This document shows, piece by piece, positions 40,650-51,327 of a DNA stretch of 51,333 nucleotides. Every line of letters starts with the position of its first letter. Position 1 is the first letter of the stretch. Both the position numbers and the translations under genes were made by a program. Source of the stretch: an uncultured Bacteroidales bacterium (lineage in GTDB: Bacteria; Bacteroidota; Bacteroidia; Bacteroidales; UBA4417); assembly GCA_903822525.1 (NCBI GenBank), contig CAIJPI010000166.1, positions 1 to 51,333 on the forward strand. The letters are read 5' to 3'. The notes under the pieces are model-generated. The model searched no databases, was not told the origin of the DNA, and was given only the letters and a program-made list of their open reading frames with translations.

Positions 40650-43433
40650 TTAAAAATTATCCCTGAAATCTTTCTTCCTGGTTAATTTTAAATCCTGCAG
40701 CAAGGATGATTTGGCATTGATCTGGAAATTCCAGCTTTTCTGCTGTCCGTAAGGAATCCAGCTAAAACGCATTTCCCAGCAGTGCAGGTTACGATAGATT
40801 GTTACCTGTGTGAAAGCAAAATTCTTTTGCTCAAAGTCGTAACCGGTTTGCATGGAGAACTTCCATTTTTCGGTAACATTAATATCTCCTGCAAAACGCA
40901 AGGTCTGGATAATATCGCGTTTCAGCTCCCCCGTTGTAAGCACAGGCACGCTTGTGTACCTGAAGTTGTAATCAACATGCAGGGTCCAGGGGTTGTCCCA
41001 GTCGATATACAATTGAGGATTGGTTTGAACATCTTCGAGTTCCTGAGGCGTAGTAGAGCCTGGTGCAGCTTTTTTTGCAGTTTTCTTCTTCGGTTTAAGA
41101 TCGTATCCTACACTCAGGTTCCACCCGGCGTTAAGAAAACGCAGAAGCTTTTTATTCATCGAATACTGCGACTTATTAATAATAGGTCCAGGCGTTGAAG
41201 AGTAGAAAGGGTTGGTATAATAATCGAGAATGGTATACCCGTAAAAAGGCTGGGAGTATAGCCCGTAAGGGCTATATGAACTTGAGTAGCTGATCTGCAC
41301 TTTTTTGAACAGGGTTGTACGGGCCGAAAGGTTGATGTTCGACCATCGCAACGAATCCTTAGCCAGGTCGTACGAAGTGGAAAGCGAGAAGTTATCGATC
41401 AGCATTACCTTTTTGGTGCCGGTAATGGTATCTTTAAGTGAGCGCACTTTCATTTCGAGGTTGTTGGTGATGCCAAAATTTATAGCCCCCGATTTCTGGC
41501 TTGGAGGTGCGCCATACAAGGGCTGAAATGTCCCGTTACTCCCGAAAACGGAATATTTTTCTGTATGTCCGAAAGCATCGGACTGAACAGTTTTCCAGTA
41601 GCCCAGGTCTTCGCGTCCGAAATCGGGCAGGAAATTGAATCCTACCGATGGACGTATTACGTGGCGTATAGCGCGTAGCGGTCCTTTTTTGAACTGCTTC
41701 ATTCCGTAAATAGTAGTGCTGAGCGATGAGTTGAAGCTATAATCGCGTGATGTCTTAAACCCGGCAATAGTATCGGTATCCACATAGCCGTATTGGGTAA
41801 CGCCACCTGTAACAAGCGTGTCGTCGATCCAGGTTTTACGGATCGACCGGGTATACCAACGCTCGTTGTAGTTGATGCTGTTGCTCCATGAAAAATATTT
41901 CATCACTTTAAAGGAACCGCTTACAGGAACAGAATGTTTAATGCCATTTGAAAACCTGCTGGCCACATCCCGCTGAAAAACCAATGAGTCGAAGGTGCTT
42001 AATTCGTTCCGCATGTTCATATTGTAGGTAACATTGATGGACTCGTACCATGCAGGTTTTCCTGTTTGTATCTTGCGTTTGAACGGATAGATGCGGTTGA
42101 TGCCGAATGATACTTCGGGAAGCGATAGGGTTACCTGCTTCGAAGTGGTGTTCTGGCTGTGCCGGGCGCTGCTGGTAAGGTTTCCCCATGTGCCCAGCCG
42201 CATATCGTACGAAACACTCGATGAGAAAGTATTGCTCAGGTAATCGTTAACGGTTGAAGGATTGTATTTATTGAAACTGCTGGAACCGGCATTTACACTT
42301 GCCGAAAATACCGAATTAGGCCGTGCTTTTGGATCCTGCCTGTGCGACCAGGTAACAAAGAAGTCGGTTTTTTTAGAGTAATCGGTCGAGCCAAGGGTTC
42401 CCAGTTTGGTAATGGCATATTTAAGACTAAAATTACCCGAGAACTTATATCGTTTTTTATACGTTAAAGCCGGTTTTAGCGCCCAACTGCCCCGCGAATA
42501 GATGTCGCCGGTGAGTTTAAGGTCGAAATAGTCGTTCAGCCCAAAATAATATCCTCCATCCTCAAGAAAAAAGCCTCGGTTGGCCGATTCGCCATACTTT
42601 GGAATGATCAGACCTGAACTGCGCCCTTTTTTATTCGGAAAAAGTCCGAAAGGAAGCGCCAGCGGAAGGGGAACACCTTCGATGCTCATATAAGCAGGTC
42701 CGGTGACAATCATATTACCGCTCAGGACTTTTGCTTTGCTGTATTTTAACGAAAAGTGAGGACTTTGTTCCAGGTCGCAGGTTGTATATTCGCCACGGCC
42801 CACATTGGTTACGCTGTCGTTAATTTTCTTTATAATGCTGCCATGCAGAAAGCCTTCGCCTTCCTTTGTGATGACATTCTGGATCAATCCCTTGCGGGTT
42901 GTGAAATTATAGGCTATTTCTTTCGATTTAAAACTCAGGCTGCCCTGGGTAAATTCGGGGGTGCCGATATCATTTCCCAGCGAGTCCTGCATAGCGTAGG
43001 CATGTATGGTGTTATCTTCGAAACTAATAGCAATAATGGCTGCTTTCAGCTTAATATCCTCGTATTCGATGCTTGCATTGCCGTACATCCAGGCCATTTT
43101 CTTTTCCATGTCCATGCTTAACGAATCGGCTGAAGCATAGTCGATTTTTGCTGAAAGCATAAACTTCTTGGTCTTTTCACCGGCCCCGATTGTATCAGAC
43201 GATACTAAGAGCGTATCCTGCACGTTAGTGAACAGGGTATCAGGGTTCAGGCTGCTTGCAGTATCGGGTGTTAGCAGAGCAGGTCTAGGGGAGGGGGAAC
43301 CACTTTTCAGACTTGTAACAGCATATGTGGAACTTCTGTCAGCAAAATACACACCTGCCTGCACTGATATCAATACTGACAGTGACAGGATTAGGGTTAT
43401 TAACCGGTGCTTTGTTTGTAACTTAGGTGCCAA
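40650..43433 (-). CDS. lptD: LPS-assembly protein LptD-like outer membrane protein (OstA domain)
   Basis: KIDYASADSLSMDMEKKMAWMYGNASIEYEDIKLKAAII, GPAYMSIEGVPLPLALPFGLFPNKKGRSSGLIIPKYGES, long beta-barrel region. Confidence 0.88.
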   Translation of the reverse strand: MAPKLQTKHRLITLILSLSVLISVQAGVYFADRSSTYAVTSLKSGSPSPRPALLTPDTASSLNPDTLFTNVQDTLLVSSDTIGAGEKTKKFMLSAKIDYASADSLSMDMEKKMAWMYGNASIEYEDIKLKAAIIAISFEDNTIHAYAMQDSLGNDIGTPEFTQGSLSFKSKEIAYNFTTRKGLIQNVITKEGEGFLHGSIIKKINDSVTNVGRGEYTTCDLEQSPHFSLKYSKAKVLSGNMIVTGPAYMSIEGVPLPLALPFGLFPNKKGRSSGLIIPKYGESANRGFFLEDGGYYFGLNDYFDLKLTGDIYSRGSWALKPALTYKKRYKFSGNFSLKYAITKLGTLGSTDYSKKTDFFVTWSHRQDPKARPNSVFSASVNAGSSSFNKYNPSTVNDYLSNTFSSSVSYDMRLGTWGNLTSSARHSQNTTSKQVTLSLPEVSFGINRIYPFKRKIQTGKPAWYESINVTYNMNMRNELSTFDSLVFQRDVASRFSNGIKHSVPVSGSFKVMKYFSWSNSINYNERWYTRSIRKTWIDDTLVTGGVTQYGYVDTDTIAGFKTSRDYSFNSSLSTTIYGMKQFKKGPLRAIRHVIRPSVGFNFLPDFGREDLGYWKTVQSDAFGHTEKYSVFGSNGTFQPLYGAPPSQKSGAINFGITNNLEMKVRSLKDTITGTKKVMLIDNFSLSTSYDLAKDSLRWSNINLSARTTLFKKVQISYSSSYSPYGLYSQPFYGYTILDYYTNPFYSSTPGPIINKSQYSMNKKLLRFLNAGWNLSVGYDLKPKKKTAKKAAPGSTTPQELEDVQTNPQLYIDWDNPWTLHVDYNFRYTSVPVLTTGELKRDIIQTLRFAGDINVTEKWKFSMQTGYDFEQKNFAFTQVTIYRNLHCWEMRFSWIPYGQQKSWNFQINAKSSLLQDLKLTRKKDFRDNF

Positions 43434-43602
43434 TTATGCTGAAAAAGAGGTTAACTTGTTAATTTTGTGATAGATTGTATGGTCTGAATGCTAGCTGTTA
43501 TGTAACAAATTCAGTGCTTAAATATGTTAAATAACTGGTAATTAATCACATCTGTACAATTGTCGATATTTTTAACGAAGGTGCAAAGCTAATCAAAATC
43601 AG

Positions 43603-44769
43603 GTGATGACAGAAAAACGTATTTATCAGAGATTTCTTATTCTTTGCCTTTTATTTTTTGTGGTAAACCTGGGCTTTGCTCAAAAGGTGAATACGGTTGT
43701 TCTGGATGCCGGACACGGTGGTCACGATACAGGTGCCCTGGGCAGGAATTCGCGCGAAAAGGATATCGCCCTGTCTATCATTCTCAAACTGCGCGATTAC
43801 ATTCACGACAATTTAAAAGACGTTAAAGTGATCCTTACCCGCGATGACGATACCTTTGTGGAACTATACCGCAGGGCACAAATCGCTAACGAAAATAAAG
43901 CAGATCTGTTTATATCGGTTCACTGCAATTCAACCAAATCGACTTCAGCCTATGGTGTCGAGTCATTTGTGATGGGGCTTCATAAAAGCGATGCCAACCT
44001 GGCTGTTGCCAAAGCTGAAAATGCCGCTATCCTTCTTGAGGATGATTATGTGGAGAAATACGATGGTTTTGATCCGAATTCGCCCGAAGGGAATATTTTC
44101 TTCAGCATGATGCAGAATGCTTTTCTCGATCGTAGCCTTGCATATGCAGGCAAAGTACAGCATCAGCTGGTCGATAACCTGCATATGCTGAACCGGGGTG
44201 TTAAGCAGGCGGGTTTCCTGGTGCTGTATAAAACGGCGATGCCCGGAGTATTGATAGAAACCGGTTTTATCAGCAACCCAAAGGACGAAAAATTTCTTCT
44301 TTCCGAAAAAGGCCAGGACCTGATGGCTCAGGCAATTTTCAAAGCTTTGCGCGATTACAAGAACCAGCTTGAACATAAACCAGGCAGTCAGGATAATACT
44401 GATACTTTAATTACCCGAATGCAGGCTCCGGAAGCGGAAAGCTTTCAACCTGAAACAACCCGGAATACCGAACCCGAACCGGCTGTGAAACCGGTTGCCG
44501 GACAAGTATCATTCAGGGTGCAGTTTGCTATGTATCCTGAGGCTAAACCACTCGATTCAAGCCCGTTTAAAGGATTGAGTGGTGTAAAAATGTATTACCA
44601 TGGTGGTTCATATAAATACACTTCAGGCAGTTTTAATACTATCGATTTAGCATTGAAATATCGCAAAGAAATGATCGCCAGAGGATATAAAGATGCATTT
44701 ATTGTTGCTTTCAAAGGGGAAGACCGTATTGGAAATGAAGAAGCAAAGAAGATTACTGAAAAAAAGTAG
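43603..44769 (+). CDS. N-acetylmuramoyl-L-alanine amidase with C-terminal SPOR-like region
   Basis: VVLDAGHGGHDTGALG, DLFISVHCNS, VLIETGFISNPKDE; C-terminal VQFAMYPEA...ALKYRKEMIARGYKDAFIVAF. Confidence 0.93.
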   Translation: MMTEKRIYQRFLILCLLFFVVNLGFAQKVNTVVLDAGHGGHDTGALGRNSREKDIALSIILKLRDYIHDNLKDVKVILTRDDDTFVELYRRAQIANENKADLFISVHCNSTKSTSAYGVESFVMGLHKSDANLAVAKAENAAILLEDDYVEKYDGFDPNSPEGNIFFSMMQNAFLDRSLAYAGKVQHQLVDNLHMLNRGVKQAGFLVLYKTAMPGVLIETGFISNPKDEKFLLSEKGQDLMAQAIFKALRDYKNQLEHKPGSQDNTDTLITRMQAPEAESFQPETTRNTEPEPAVKPVAGQVSFRVQFAMYPEAKPLDSSPFKGLSGVKMYYHGGSYKYTSGSFNTIDLALKYRKEMIARGYKDAFIVAFKGEDRIGNEEAKKITEKK

Positions 44770-44796
44770 TAATTTTGCCAAAATTTCAATTGGATA

Positions 44797-45786
44797 ATGA
44801 AGATAAGTCGTGAAGTCAGGATAGGTGTATTTGGTATGATTACGTTAACACTTTTTATCATCAGTGTTAATTATATCAAGGGCAAGGATTTGTTTCACAG
44901 GCATCGTGTTTTTTATGCCATATACGATGGCACATCGGGCATACAGGATGCAGCGCCGATATCGTTAAACGGGCTGAACATAGGGAAGGTCACTGATCTG
45001 GGTTTTCTGAACGATACATCGAGCAAAATACTGATGGAGCTTACCATTTACGATCCTGTATTTATCCCATCGAATTCAGTTGCACGTATTTTTAGTCTCG
45101 ATCTGTTAGGGACCAAAAATGTTGAAATTGTATTCGGCGACTCAAAAATTCCTGCCGAGGATGGCGATACCTTAACAGGAGGCTCACAGATGTCGTTGTC
45201 GGAGGAAGTTAACAAACAGGTAGCGCCCATTAAAGCGAAAGCCGAAAACCTGCTTTCATCGCTCGATACCATGGTAACCGTGTTACATTCGGTGTTTAAT
45301 TCCGAAACACGTAAGAGTATTAACTCTTCTTTTATCAGCATACGTACAACGCTGAGCAACCTCGAAAATACTACGTATAACATGGATACCCTTGTATACG
45401 GACAGAGGAAACGGCTGGAGCGTATCATGTTCAATATAGAGTCGATTACAGAGAACTTCCGCGAGAATGATGAAGCCATTACAAATATCCTCTCAAATTT
45501 TTCACTGATCAGCGATACGCTTGCCAAGGCTAACCTTGCAGGTACGTTATCCAATGTGAATAGTGTGCTATCACGCGTTGATGCTATTACCACAAAGATT
45601 GACAACGGAACCGGATCGGTAGGATTGCTGGTGAACGATAATGCCCTTTACAACAACCTGAACAAATCGGCAGCTCAACTTAATGCGCTGATCGAAGACC
45701 TGAAGCTGAATCCATACCGCTATGTGAATTTCTCCATATTCCCACCTTCGAAAAAAAGGATGGAGTATGCTGAGCCGGTGAAGTAG
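44797..45786 (+). CDS. MlaD/MCE family protein
   Basis: REVRIGVFGMITLTLFIISVNYIKGKDLF...YDGTSGIQDAAPISLNGLNIGKV; single N-terminal TM. Confidence 0.9.
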   Translation: MKISREVRIGVFGMITLTLFIISVNYIKGKDLFHRHRVFYAIYDGTSGIQDAAPISLNGLNIGKVTDLGFLNDTSSKILMELTIYDPVFIPSNSVARIFSLDLLGTKNVEIVFGDSKIPAEDGDTLTGGSQMSLSEEVNKQVAPIKAKAENLLSSLDTMVTVLHSVFNSETRKSINSSFISIRTTLSNLENTTYNMDTLVYGQRKRLERIMFNIESITENFRENDEAITNILSNFSLISDTLAKANLAGTLSNVNSVLSRVDAITTKIDNGTGSVGLLVNDNALYNNLNKSAAQLNALIEDLKLNPYRYVNFSIFPPSKKRMEYAEPVK

Positions 45787-45929
45787 GAGGGGCGATTCCC
45801 TGTTTCAGGACATTTGAGGAATGCAGCGTAAGCTTTCGTTCCTCTTTACACAGAAAATTTCCAAAAGTGATTTCTAATTCCGGTGGCTGAAAAACACGGG
45901 AAATAGTCTGTCGGGCTTTGCCAGGAAGC

Positions 45930-46865
45930 TCAGGCTTCAAAAATGGCACAGGTGCCGTTACAGTTACCCGAACATTCGTCGATGCAGGGCTCGGTATGAA
46001 TCATAACTTCTGTTTTTGGGAATTGCATCTTGATTTTCGTAGTGATATCATCGCAGATGTCGTGTGCTTTTTTTACCGATAGGTCTTTGTTTACCACCAG
46101 GTGAAATTCGACAAATCGCTCTGAACCGGCTTTGCGTGTTTTGAAATTGTGAAAATTCAATACCTGGGGATTCATCCTGTCGATGATCTCAGTTATAGCT
46201 TTTTCTTCTTCCACCGGCAGGCTTGCGTCGAGCAGGTAGGTAACAGCTTCGGATGTAAGTTCCCAGGCAGCTTTAACAATGAGTCCGGCCACGCCCATAG
46301 CAATAACCGGGTCGATCCAGTTCAGGTTGATGCCAGGCATATACCAACTGCCAAGCATATATAAGGATAACCCGACTGCAACCCCTGCCGAAGTCCACAC
46401 ATCGGTACGCAGGTGCCAGCCGTCGGCCATCAGGGCTGCTGAATCTGTTTCCTTTCCTACTTTAAAAAGTTTGCGTGAAATTACCAGGTTGGTAATGGCC
46501 GAAACACCCATAACGAGGATGCCCCACTGCAGGTTATTGACAGGTTCAGGATATATGAGTTTTGTGATGGATTCATAGATAATCCATCCGGCTGCTATAA
46601 AAATAAGCAGGCCTTCGATAGCTGCTGAGAGGTTCTCGAATTTACCATGACCAAAAGTGTGTATTTCGTCGGCCGGTTTACCCGAAGCCCGCACCGCGAA
46701 AAATGCAATCAGTGCAGCCACCAGGTCAACGCCTGAATGAATAGCTTCTGACAATACGGATACTGCACCCGAATAAAGGCCCACCACCAGCTTAAAAACA
46801 ACCAGGGTTGAGTTTGACATTACCGACATGGCGGCAACACGGCTTTTCATTCTGTTATGACTCAT
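45930..46865 (-). CDS. cation diffusion facilitator (CDF) family transporter with Cys-rich C-terminal tail
   Basis: VLSEAIHSGVDLVAALIAFFAV, ALMADGWHLRTDVWTSAGV, C-terminal VEFHLVVNKDLSVKKAHDICDDI; tail PCIDECSGNCNGTCAIFEA. Confidence 0.93.
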   Translation of the reverse strand: MSHNRMKSRVAAMSVMSNSTLVVFKLVVGLYSGAVSVLSEAIHSGVDLVAALIAFFAVRASGKPADEIHTFGHGKFENLSAAIEGLLIFIAAGWIIYESITKLIYPEPVNNLQWGILVMGVSAITNLVISRKLFKVGKETDSAALMADGWHLRTDVWTSAGVAVGLSLYMLGSWYMPGINLNWIDPVIAMGVAGLIVKAAWELTSEAVTYLLDASLPVEEEKAITEIIDRMNPQVLNFHNFKTRKAGSERFVEFHLVVNKDLSVKKAHDICDDITTKIKMQFPKTEVMIHTEPCIDECSGNCNGTCAIFEA

Positions 46866-46917
46866 CTTTATTGCTTTTATATTCTGATCTTGTTAACAAT
46901 CAGACCTTTCAGGACAT

Positions 46918-46956
46918 AAAAAATCCCTATGGGTCCGGTATGTCCCACAGGGTTTT
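46918..46956 (-). terminator. terminator-like hairpin in the leader of the CDF gene (possible attenuator)
   Basis: Minus strand: CCCTgTGGGacataccggaCCCAtAGGGaTTTTTT, about 52 nt upstream of the CDF ATG. Confidence 0.5.
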
Positions 46957-47167
46957 AGTTCCTGCTGCCGGAAAAATCCGGCCCGGCTGCGTCATTTATT
47001 CCGAAATAACCGCCTGTTCAATTTACGGGTACAAAAATATTGAGCTTTCGGGAGTTGTGCAAATGAAATATAGAACCCGGCAGATATTTTTTTTTCTTAA
47101 GCATAAGCAGTCTCGGAGAGGGTCTGTATTTTATTTCTGCGTTAATATTCCTATTTTTGCTTTCACT

Positions 47168-48946
47168 ATGCCAGGCCGAAAATTTTATCAGACTATACAT
47201 TCGTGGAGATTGCGTTATATTTCTCCCCGTAATTTTATATTGATTCTCAGCCTTCTGGCAGGTATTCTTGGTGGGCTGGCAGCCATTCTGCTCAAAAACG
47301 CCGTTCACCTGAGCCATTCGTTGCTTACGAGCGTAATTGCAATAAAAAGCTTTAACCTGCTGTTTCTGGTACTTCCTTTTCTCGGTATACTGATAACCTA
47401 CCTTTATGTCACTTATTTTGTAAAAGACAATATCGGCCATGGTATCAGCAGGATACTGCAATCCATTTCGAAAAGCAACAGCATTATCAAAGCACATAAT
47501 ATGTATTCCTCCCTGATAGCGAGTACTATTACCGTTAGCTTTGGAGGCAGTGTGGGGCTCGAAGCTCCTATTGTACTTACCGGATCAGCCATAGGATCGA
47601 ACCTGGGACGATACCTGCGCCTAGACTATAAGACCATAACCCTGCTTGTTGGATGCGGGGCTGCCGGTGCTATTGCGGGTATTTTTAAAGCGCCCATCGC
47701 AGCAGTTATTTTTGCATTGGAAGTGCTGATGCTCGACCTGACTATGGCCAGTCTTATCCCTTTGTTGATTTCCTCGGCATCAGGGGCCATTCTGGCGTAT
47801 TTCTTTATGGGAAATGATGTTCTGTTTTCATTCGAGGTGAGTGCGCATCCGTTTACCCTGAGCAACCTTCCATTTTATGCATTATTGGGCTTGCTCTGCG
47901 GGCTGGTATCCTTATACTTCACCAAGGCTAACTTGTCGATCGAAAAGCAGTTTCAGCGCATTCCGAAAGGCTTGCTGCGGGTACTTGCCGGCGGGATGAT
48001 TACGAGTTTGCTGGTTTTCCTGTTCCCCCCATTATTCGGCGAAGGATACGAAACGCTGAACAACCTCCTCGATGGCAATGGACTGAGGGTGCTCGACGGA
48101 AGTATTTTTTCAGCCATGGGAAACAACTATTTTCTTCTCTTGTTTTTCCTGATCCTGATACTGATATTCAAGGTGGTGGCTATGTCGGCAACCACCAGCG
48201 GAGGTGGAGTAGGCGGAGTATTTGCTCCTTCGCTTTTTATGGGTGGTATAACCGGATTTTTCCTGAGCAAAGCCGTTAATTTCTTTATAAACCACAGGCT
48301 GCCCGAAAGCAACTTTGCCCTGGCCGGCATGGCCGGTGTTATGGCGGCTGTTATGCATGCCCCGCTTACTGCAATTTTCCTTATTGCCGAAATAACAGGT
48401 GGTTACCAGTTTTTTGTACCCCTGATGATTACTTCGGTAGTTGCCTATCTGACTATAATCCCTTTTGAACCGCACTCCATTTATACCAAACGGCTGGCCG
48501 AAACGGGCGAACTGATAACACACGATAAGGATAAAGCTGTGCTGTCGCGCCTTTCGATAGAGAAACTGATTGAAAAGAATTTCCTTACTACAGGGCCGGA
48601 TGCTACCTTGGGTGAATTTGTTAAACTTGTTGCCAAATCGCAGCGTAATGTTTTCCCGGTAACTGATAAGGAGAATAATTTCCTGGGAGTAATATTTATA
48701 AACGATATCAGGCATATTATATTCGAACATGAGCAGTACGACTCGGTATATATCAGCAACCTGATGTATATGCCCGACACTATCGTTGACCAGGGTGCGA
48801 CCATGGAAGATGTGGCTCAGAAATTTGCCGAAACCTCTCACTACAACCTTCCGGTGCTTAAAGATGGGAAATATATAGGGTTTGTTTCACGGGCCAATGT
48901 TTTTTCGGCCTACCGTAAGTTGGTAAAGGATTTTTCGAATGACTAA
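47168..48946 (+). CDS. ClC-type chloride channel/transporter with C-terminal CBS domains
   Basis: FGGSVGLEAPIVLTGSAIGSNLGR, GGGVGGVFAPSLFMGG, CBS-like C-terminus; ATG at 47168 (MPGRKFY) preferred because the 46808 start overlaps the divergent CDF gene. Confidence 0.88.
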   Translation: MPGRKFYQTIHSWRLRYISPRNFILILSLLAGILGGLAAILLKNAVHLSHSLLTSVIAIKSFNLLFLVLPFLGILITYLYVTYFVKDNIGHGISRILQSISKSNSIIKAHNMYSSLIASTITVSFGGSVGLEAPIVLTGSAIGSNLGRYLRLDYKTITLLVGCGAAGAIAGIFKAPIAAVIFALEVLMLDLTMASLIPLLISSASGAILAYFFMGNDVLFSFEVSAHPFTLSNLPFYALLGLLCGLVSLYFTKANLSIEKQFQRIPKGLLRVLAGGMITSLLVFLFPPLFGEGYETLNNLLDGNGLRVLDGSIFSAMGNNYFLLLFFLILILIFKVVAMSATTSGGGVGGVFAPSLFMGGITGFFLSKAVNFFINHRLPESNFALAGMAGVMAAVMHAPLTAIFLIAEITGGYQFFVPLMITSVVAYLTIIPFEPHSIYTKRLAETGELITHDKDKAVLSRLSIEKLIEKNFLTTGPDATLGEFVKLVAKSQRNVFPVTDKENNFLGVIFINDIRHIIFEHEQYDSVYISNLMYMPDTIVDQGATMEDVAQKFAETSHYNLPVLKDGKYIGFVSRANVFSAYRKLVKDFSND

Positions 48947-49073
48947 TTGTTCTTCCGGTAAATAATAGCAGGCACAATCAATTGAATCAAAGCAAATAGA
49001 GCAGCAACATCTATTAATGTGAAATTAGCAATGACTCAATTTCGCATTGATTGGGTAGATTGATTTCTTTAAG

Positions 49074-49108
49074 TGCCATGTTCCGTGTGCCATGTTCCGG
49101 TCGCCAGT
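49074..49108. repeat. short heptad-period repeat (TGCCATG TTCCGTG TGCCATG TTCCGGT CGCCAGT)
   Basis: 14-bp tandem period = 2 x 7; intergenic. Confidence 0.55.
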
Positions 49109-49145
49109 CATGTTGCATTTCTATTCAAATTCGCCAGCTGCCAGA

Positions 49146-51173
49146 CTATAAATCGGTAGCCTGCACCCGGTACAAAGCAAGGGCTTCATCCACGGTTTCG
49201 ACCGGAGTTTTGCAAAATGTGCCGGAGCAGATATAGATCAGCGTTTTATTTTCCTGAAAACGGTTTGCGAAATACGGCAGATCGCTGGCTTTCTGGCTTC
49301 CAAAGATCAGGGTTTGAGGCACCATTTTCGATTTCAGTTCCCTGATCAATGTCACTGCATGCTCTCCGACTACTGCCACCATTTGATTGTGCGTTGCTGA
49401 TAAGGTAATGGAAGCCCAGTTTGCATAGGCAGCAGGATAACGAACAATGCGGCTTTCCATGGCAGTTAGCATTTGCTCTGCAATAGAGGTGTATTCTGCA
49501 TGGTGCAGGAAAACGCCCAATGTTCTTAACACCTGAGCCATAGCCGAATTACCCGAGGGGATCACCCCGTCATAAATCTCAATTTTACGGGCAAACACCT
49601 GCTTGTCTTCATTTTCGGAATACCAGAAAAGACCCGTATCTGAATCGTGAAAATTCCTGCAGACATACGATGCCAGTTTCATTGCTTCCTTTAGCCAGCG
49701 TTCGTTGGTGGTAACTGAATACAGTTTCAGGAATGCCTCACAGGTGAATGCATAATCGTCGAGAAAAGCATTGATCCGGGCTTTCCCGTTTTTCCAGGTG
49801 TGAAAAAGCGTATCGTCGCTCCGTTTCAGGTTTCGTGTTATAAAATCGGCTGCCTGCAAAGCCGACTGCAGGTAATCATTCCTATCGAGGGCAACGGCAG
49901 CATCAGCCAGGGCGCTTACCATCAGCGCATTCCAGGACTGTATCATTTTGTCGTCAAGTCCGGGCCGGGTTCTGGTAGAGCGGGCTTTAAGCAATTGGGC
50001 ACGGCAGAAACCTGTAAGCGAAGCCAGTTCGTCGGCCGAAAGAAAATGCTGTTGTGCAAATAATTCATCATCATGGGTTCTGAGCAGAATATTCCGGCCA
50101 TTTTCCCATAAACCCTCTTTTTCAATACTGTAATACTCGCCGGCCAGATCGGCATAATGGCCCAGCGCTTCAGTAAACTCTGCAGAGGTCCAGGTATAAA
50201 AAAGTCCTTCTTCTCCATCGCTGTCAGCATCGAGCGCTGAATAAAAAATGCCTTCCGGTGCGGTTAGCTCACGGTCGACAAATGCAAGGGTCTGCTCAAT
50301 AACATCTTTATAAAGCACTTTGCCTGTTAGCTGGTAAGCTGCTGAATACAGGCTCACCAACTGAGCATTGTCATAAAGCATCTTTTCGAAATGCGGCACT
50401 TTCCAGTCGCTGTCAGTCGAATACCTTGCAAATCCTCCGCCTGCCTGATCGTAAATGCCTCCGCACGCCATCATTTTAAGTGAAAGTTCGGCCAGCGCTG
50501 TTGAAACATCATCCTGTGCGCTTTTGCCATACTGCAGCATCAGATTCAACACTACAGGCATTGGGAATTTAGGGGCTCCTGACATTCCTCCTTTTTCTGA
50601 ATCAAACGCATTAACCAGCTGTGTAATCACCGGGATAAAATCGACTGAGACAAGGCTGCTAGCGGATTCTTCGTTCAGAATGAAATGTTGTTTTACAACT
50701 CCTTCAACCAATCCTGCTGCCTGCACTTCGAGCTCAGGATACCGGTCACGAAACAGGCTGCTTACATTTACTAGCAACTGCCGCCACTGCTCTGGTCTGA
50801 AATATGTGCCTCCCCAGAACGGTCTTCCATCGGGCAAGGCAAAACAATTCAGGGGCCATCCACCGCTGCCGTGTATCTGCTGAACGGCATCCATATATAC
50901 ATGATCCACATCCGGCCGTTCTTCACGATCCACTTTCACACATATAAAAAAGTCGTTCATTATCTTTGCAGTATCTTCATCCTCAAACGATTCGTGCTCC
51001 ATTACATGACACCAGTGGCACGACGAATACCCGATACTGATAAGCAGGGGTTTGTTTTCGCGAGCCGCTTTTTCTAAAGCTTCGGCTCCGAATGGCAACC
51101 AGTTCACGGGGTTGTGCGCATGCTGCAGCAGGTAGGGACTTGATTCGTGTATGAGTTGGTTGGTATGAAGCAT
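49146..51173 (-). CDS. thioredoxin domain-containing protein, DUF255 (YyaL/SPATA20-like)
   Basis: [65 protein letters not shown]. Confidence 0.95.
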   Translation of the reverse strand: MLHTNQLIHESSPYLLQHAHNPVNWLPFGAEALEKAARENKPLLISIGYSSCHWCHVMEHESFEDEDTAKIMNDFFICVKVDREERPDVDHVYMDAVQQIHGSGGWPLNCFALPDGRPFWGGTYFRPEQWRQLLVNVSSLFRDRYPELEVQAAGLVEGVVKQHFILNEESASSLVSVDFIPVITQLVNAFDSEKGGMSGAPKFPMPVVLNLMLQYGKSAQDDVSTALAELSLKMMACGGIYDQAGGGFARYSTDSDWKVPHFEKMLYDNAQLVSLYSAAYQLTGKVLYKDVIEQTLAFVDRELTAPEGIFYSALDADSDGEEGLFYTWTSAEFTEALGHYADLAGEYYSIEKEGLWENGRNILLRTHDDELFAQQHFLSADELASLTGFCRAQLLKARSTRTRPGLDDKMIQSWNALMVSALADAAVALDRNDYLQSALQAADFITRNLKRSDDTLFHTWKNGKARINAFLDDYAFTCEAFLKLYSVTTNERWLKEAMKLASYVCRNFHDSDTGLFWYSENEDKQVFARKIEIYDGVIPSGNSAMAQVLRTLGVFLHHAEYTSIAEQMLTAMESRIVRYPAAYANWASITLSATHNQMVAVVGEHAVTLIRELKSKMVPQTLIFGSQKASDLPYFANRFQENKTLIYICSGTFCKTPVETVDEALALYRVQATDL

Positions 51174-51188
51174 GGTATAATTTCAGTT

Positions 51189-51327
51189 GGTTCTGTTTTA
51201 GAATATTGTAGCAGGAATTGATTCTGTTATATAGTGCATTGTGCATAGTGCTATGTGCTTAGCATCATTTATTTGTATTTATCAATCCTGTAACTTGTCT
51301 GCGTTATACTCTCTGAGCACTGAGCAC
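51189..51327 (-). repeat. intergenic repeat copy B (139 bp), inverted relative to copy A
   Basis: Reverse complement matches 40518-40649 with one extra 7-bp unit; starts 16 bp from the DUF255 gene start. Confidence 0.92.

Noticed and set aside
46808-47167. N-terminal 120-codon extension of the ClC ORF
   Set aside because: It overlaps the start of the divergent CDF gene and reads through the hairpin region; ATG at 47168 gives a normal ClC start.
46930-47167. Fluoride riboswitch upstream of the ClC gene
   Set aside because: I looked for the crcB-type consensus because ClC genes can be controlled by it; only an isolated AACCGC-like string is present, not the overall motif.
48110-48841. 243-aa antisense ORF in the ClC gene
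   Set aside because: Opposite strand of a well-supported membrane protein gene; no domain support.
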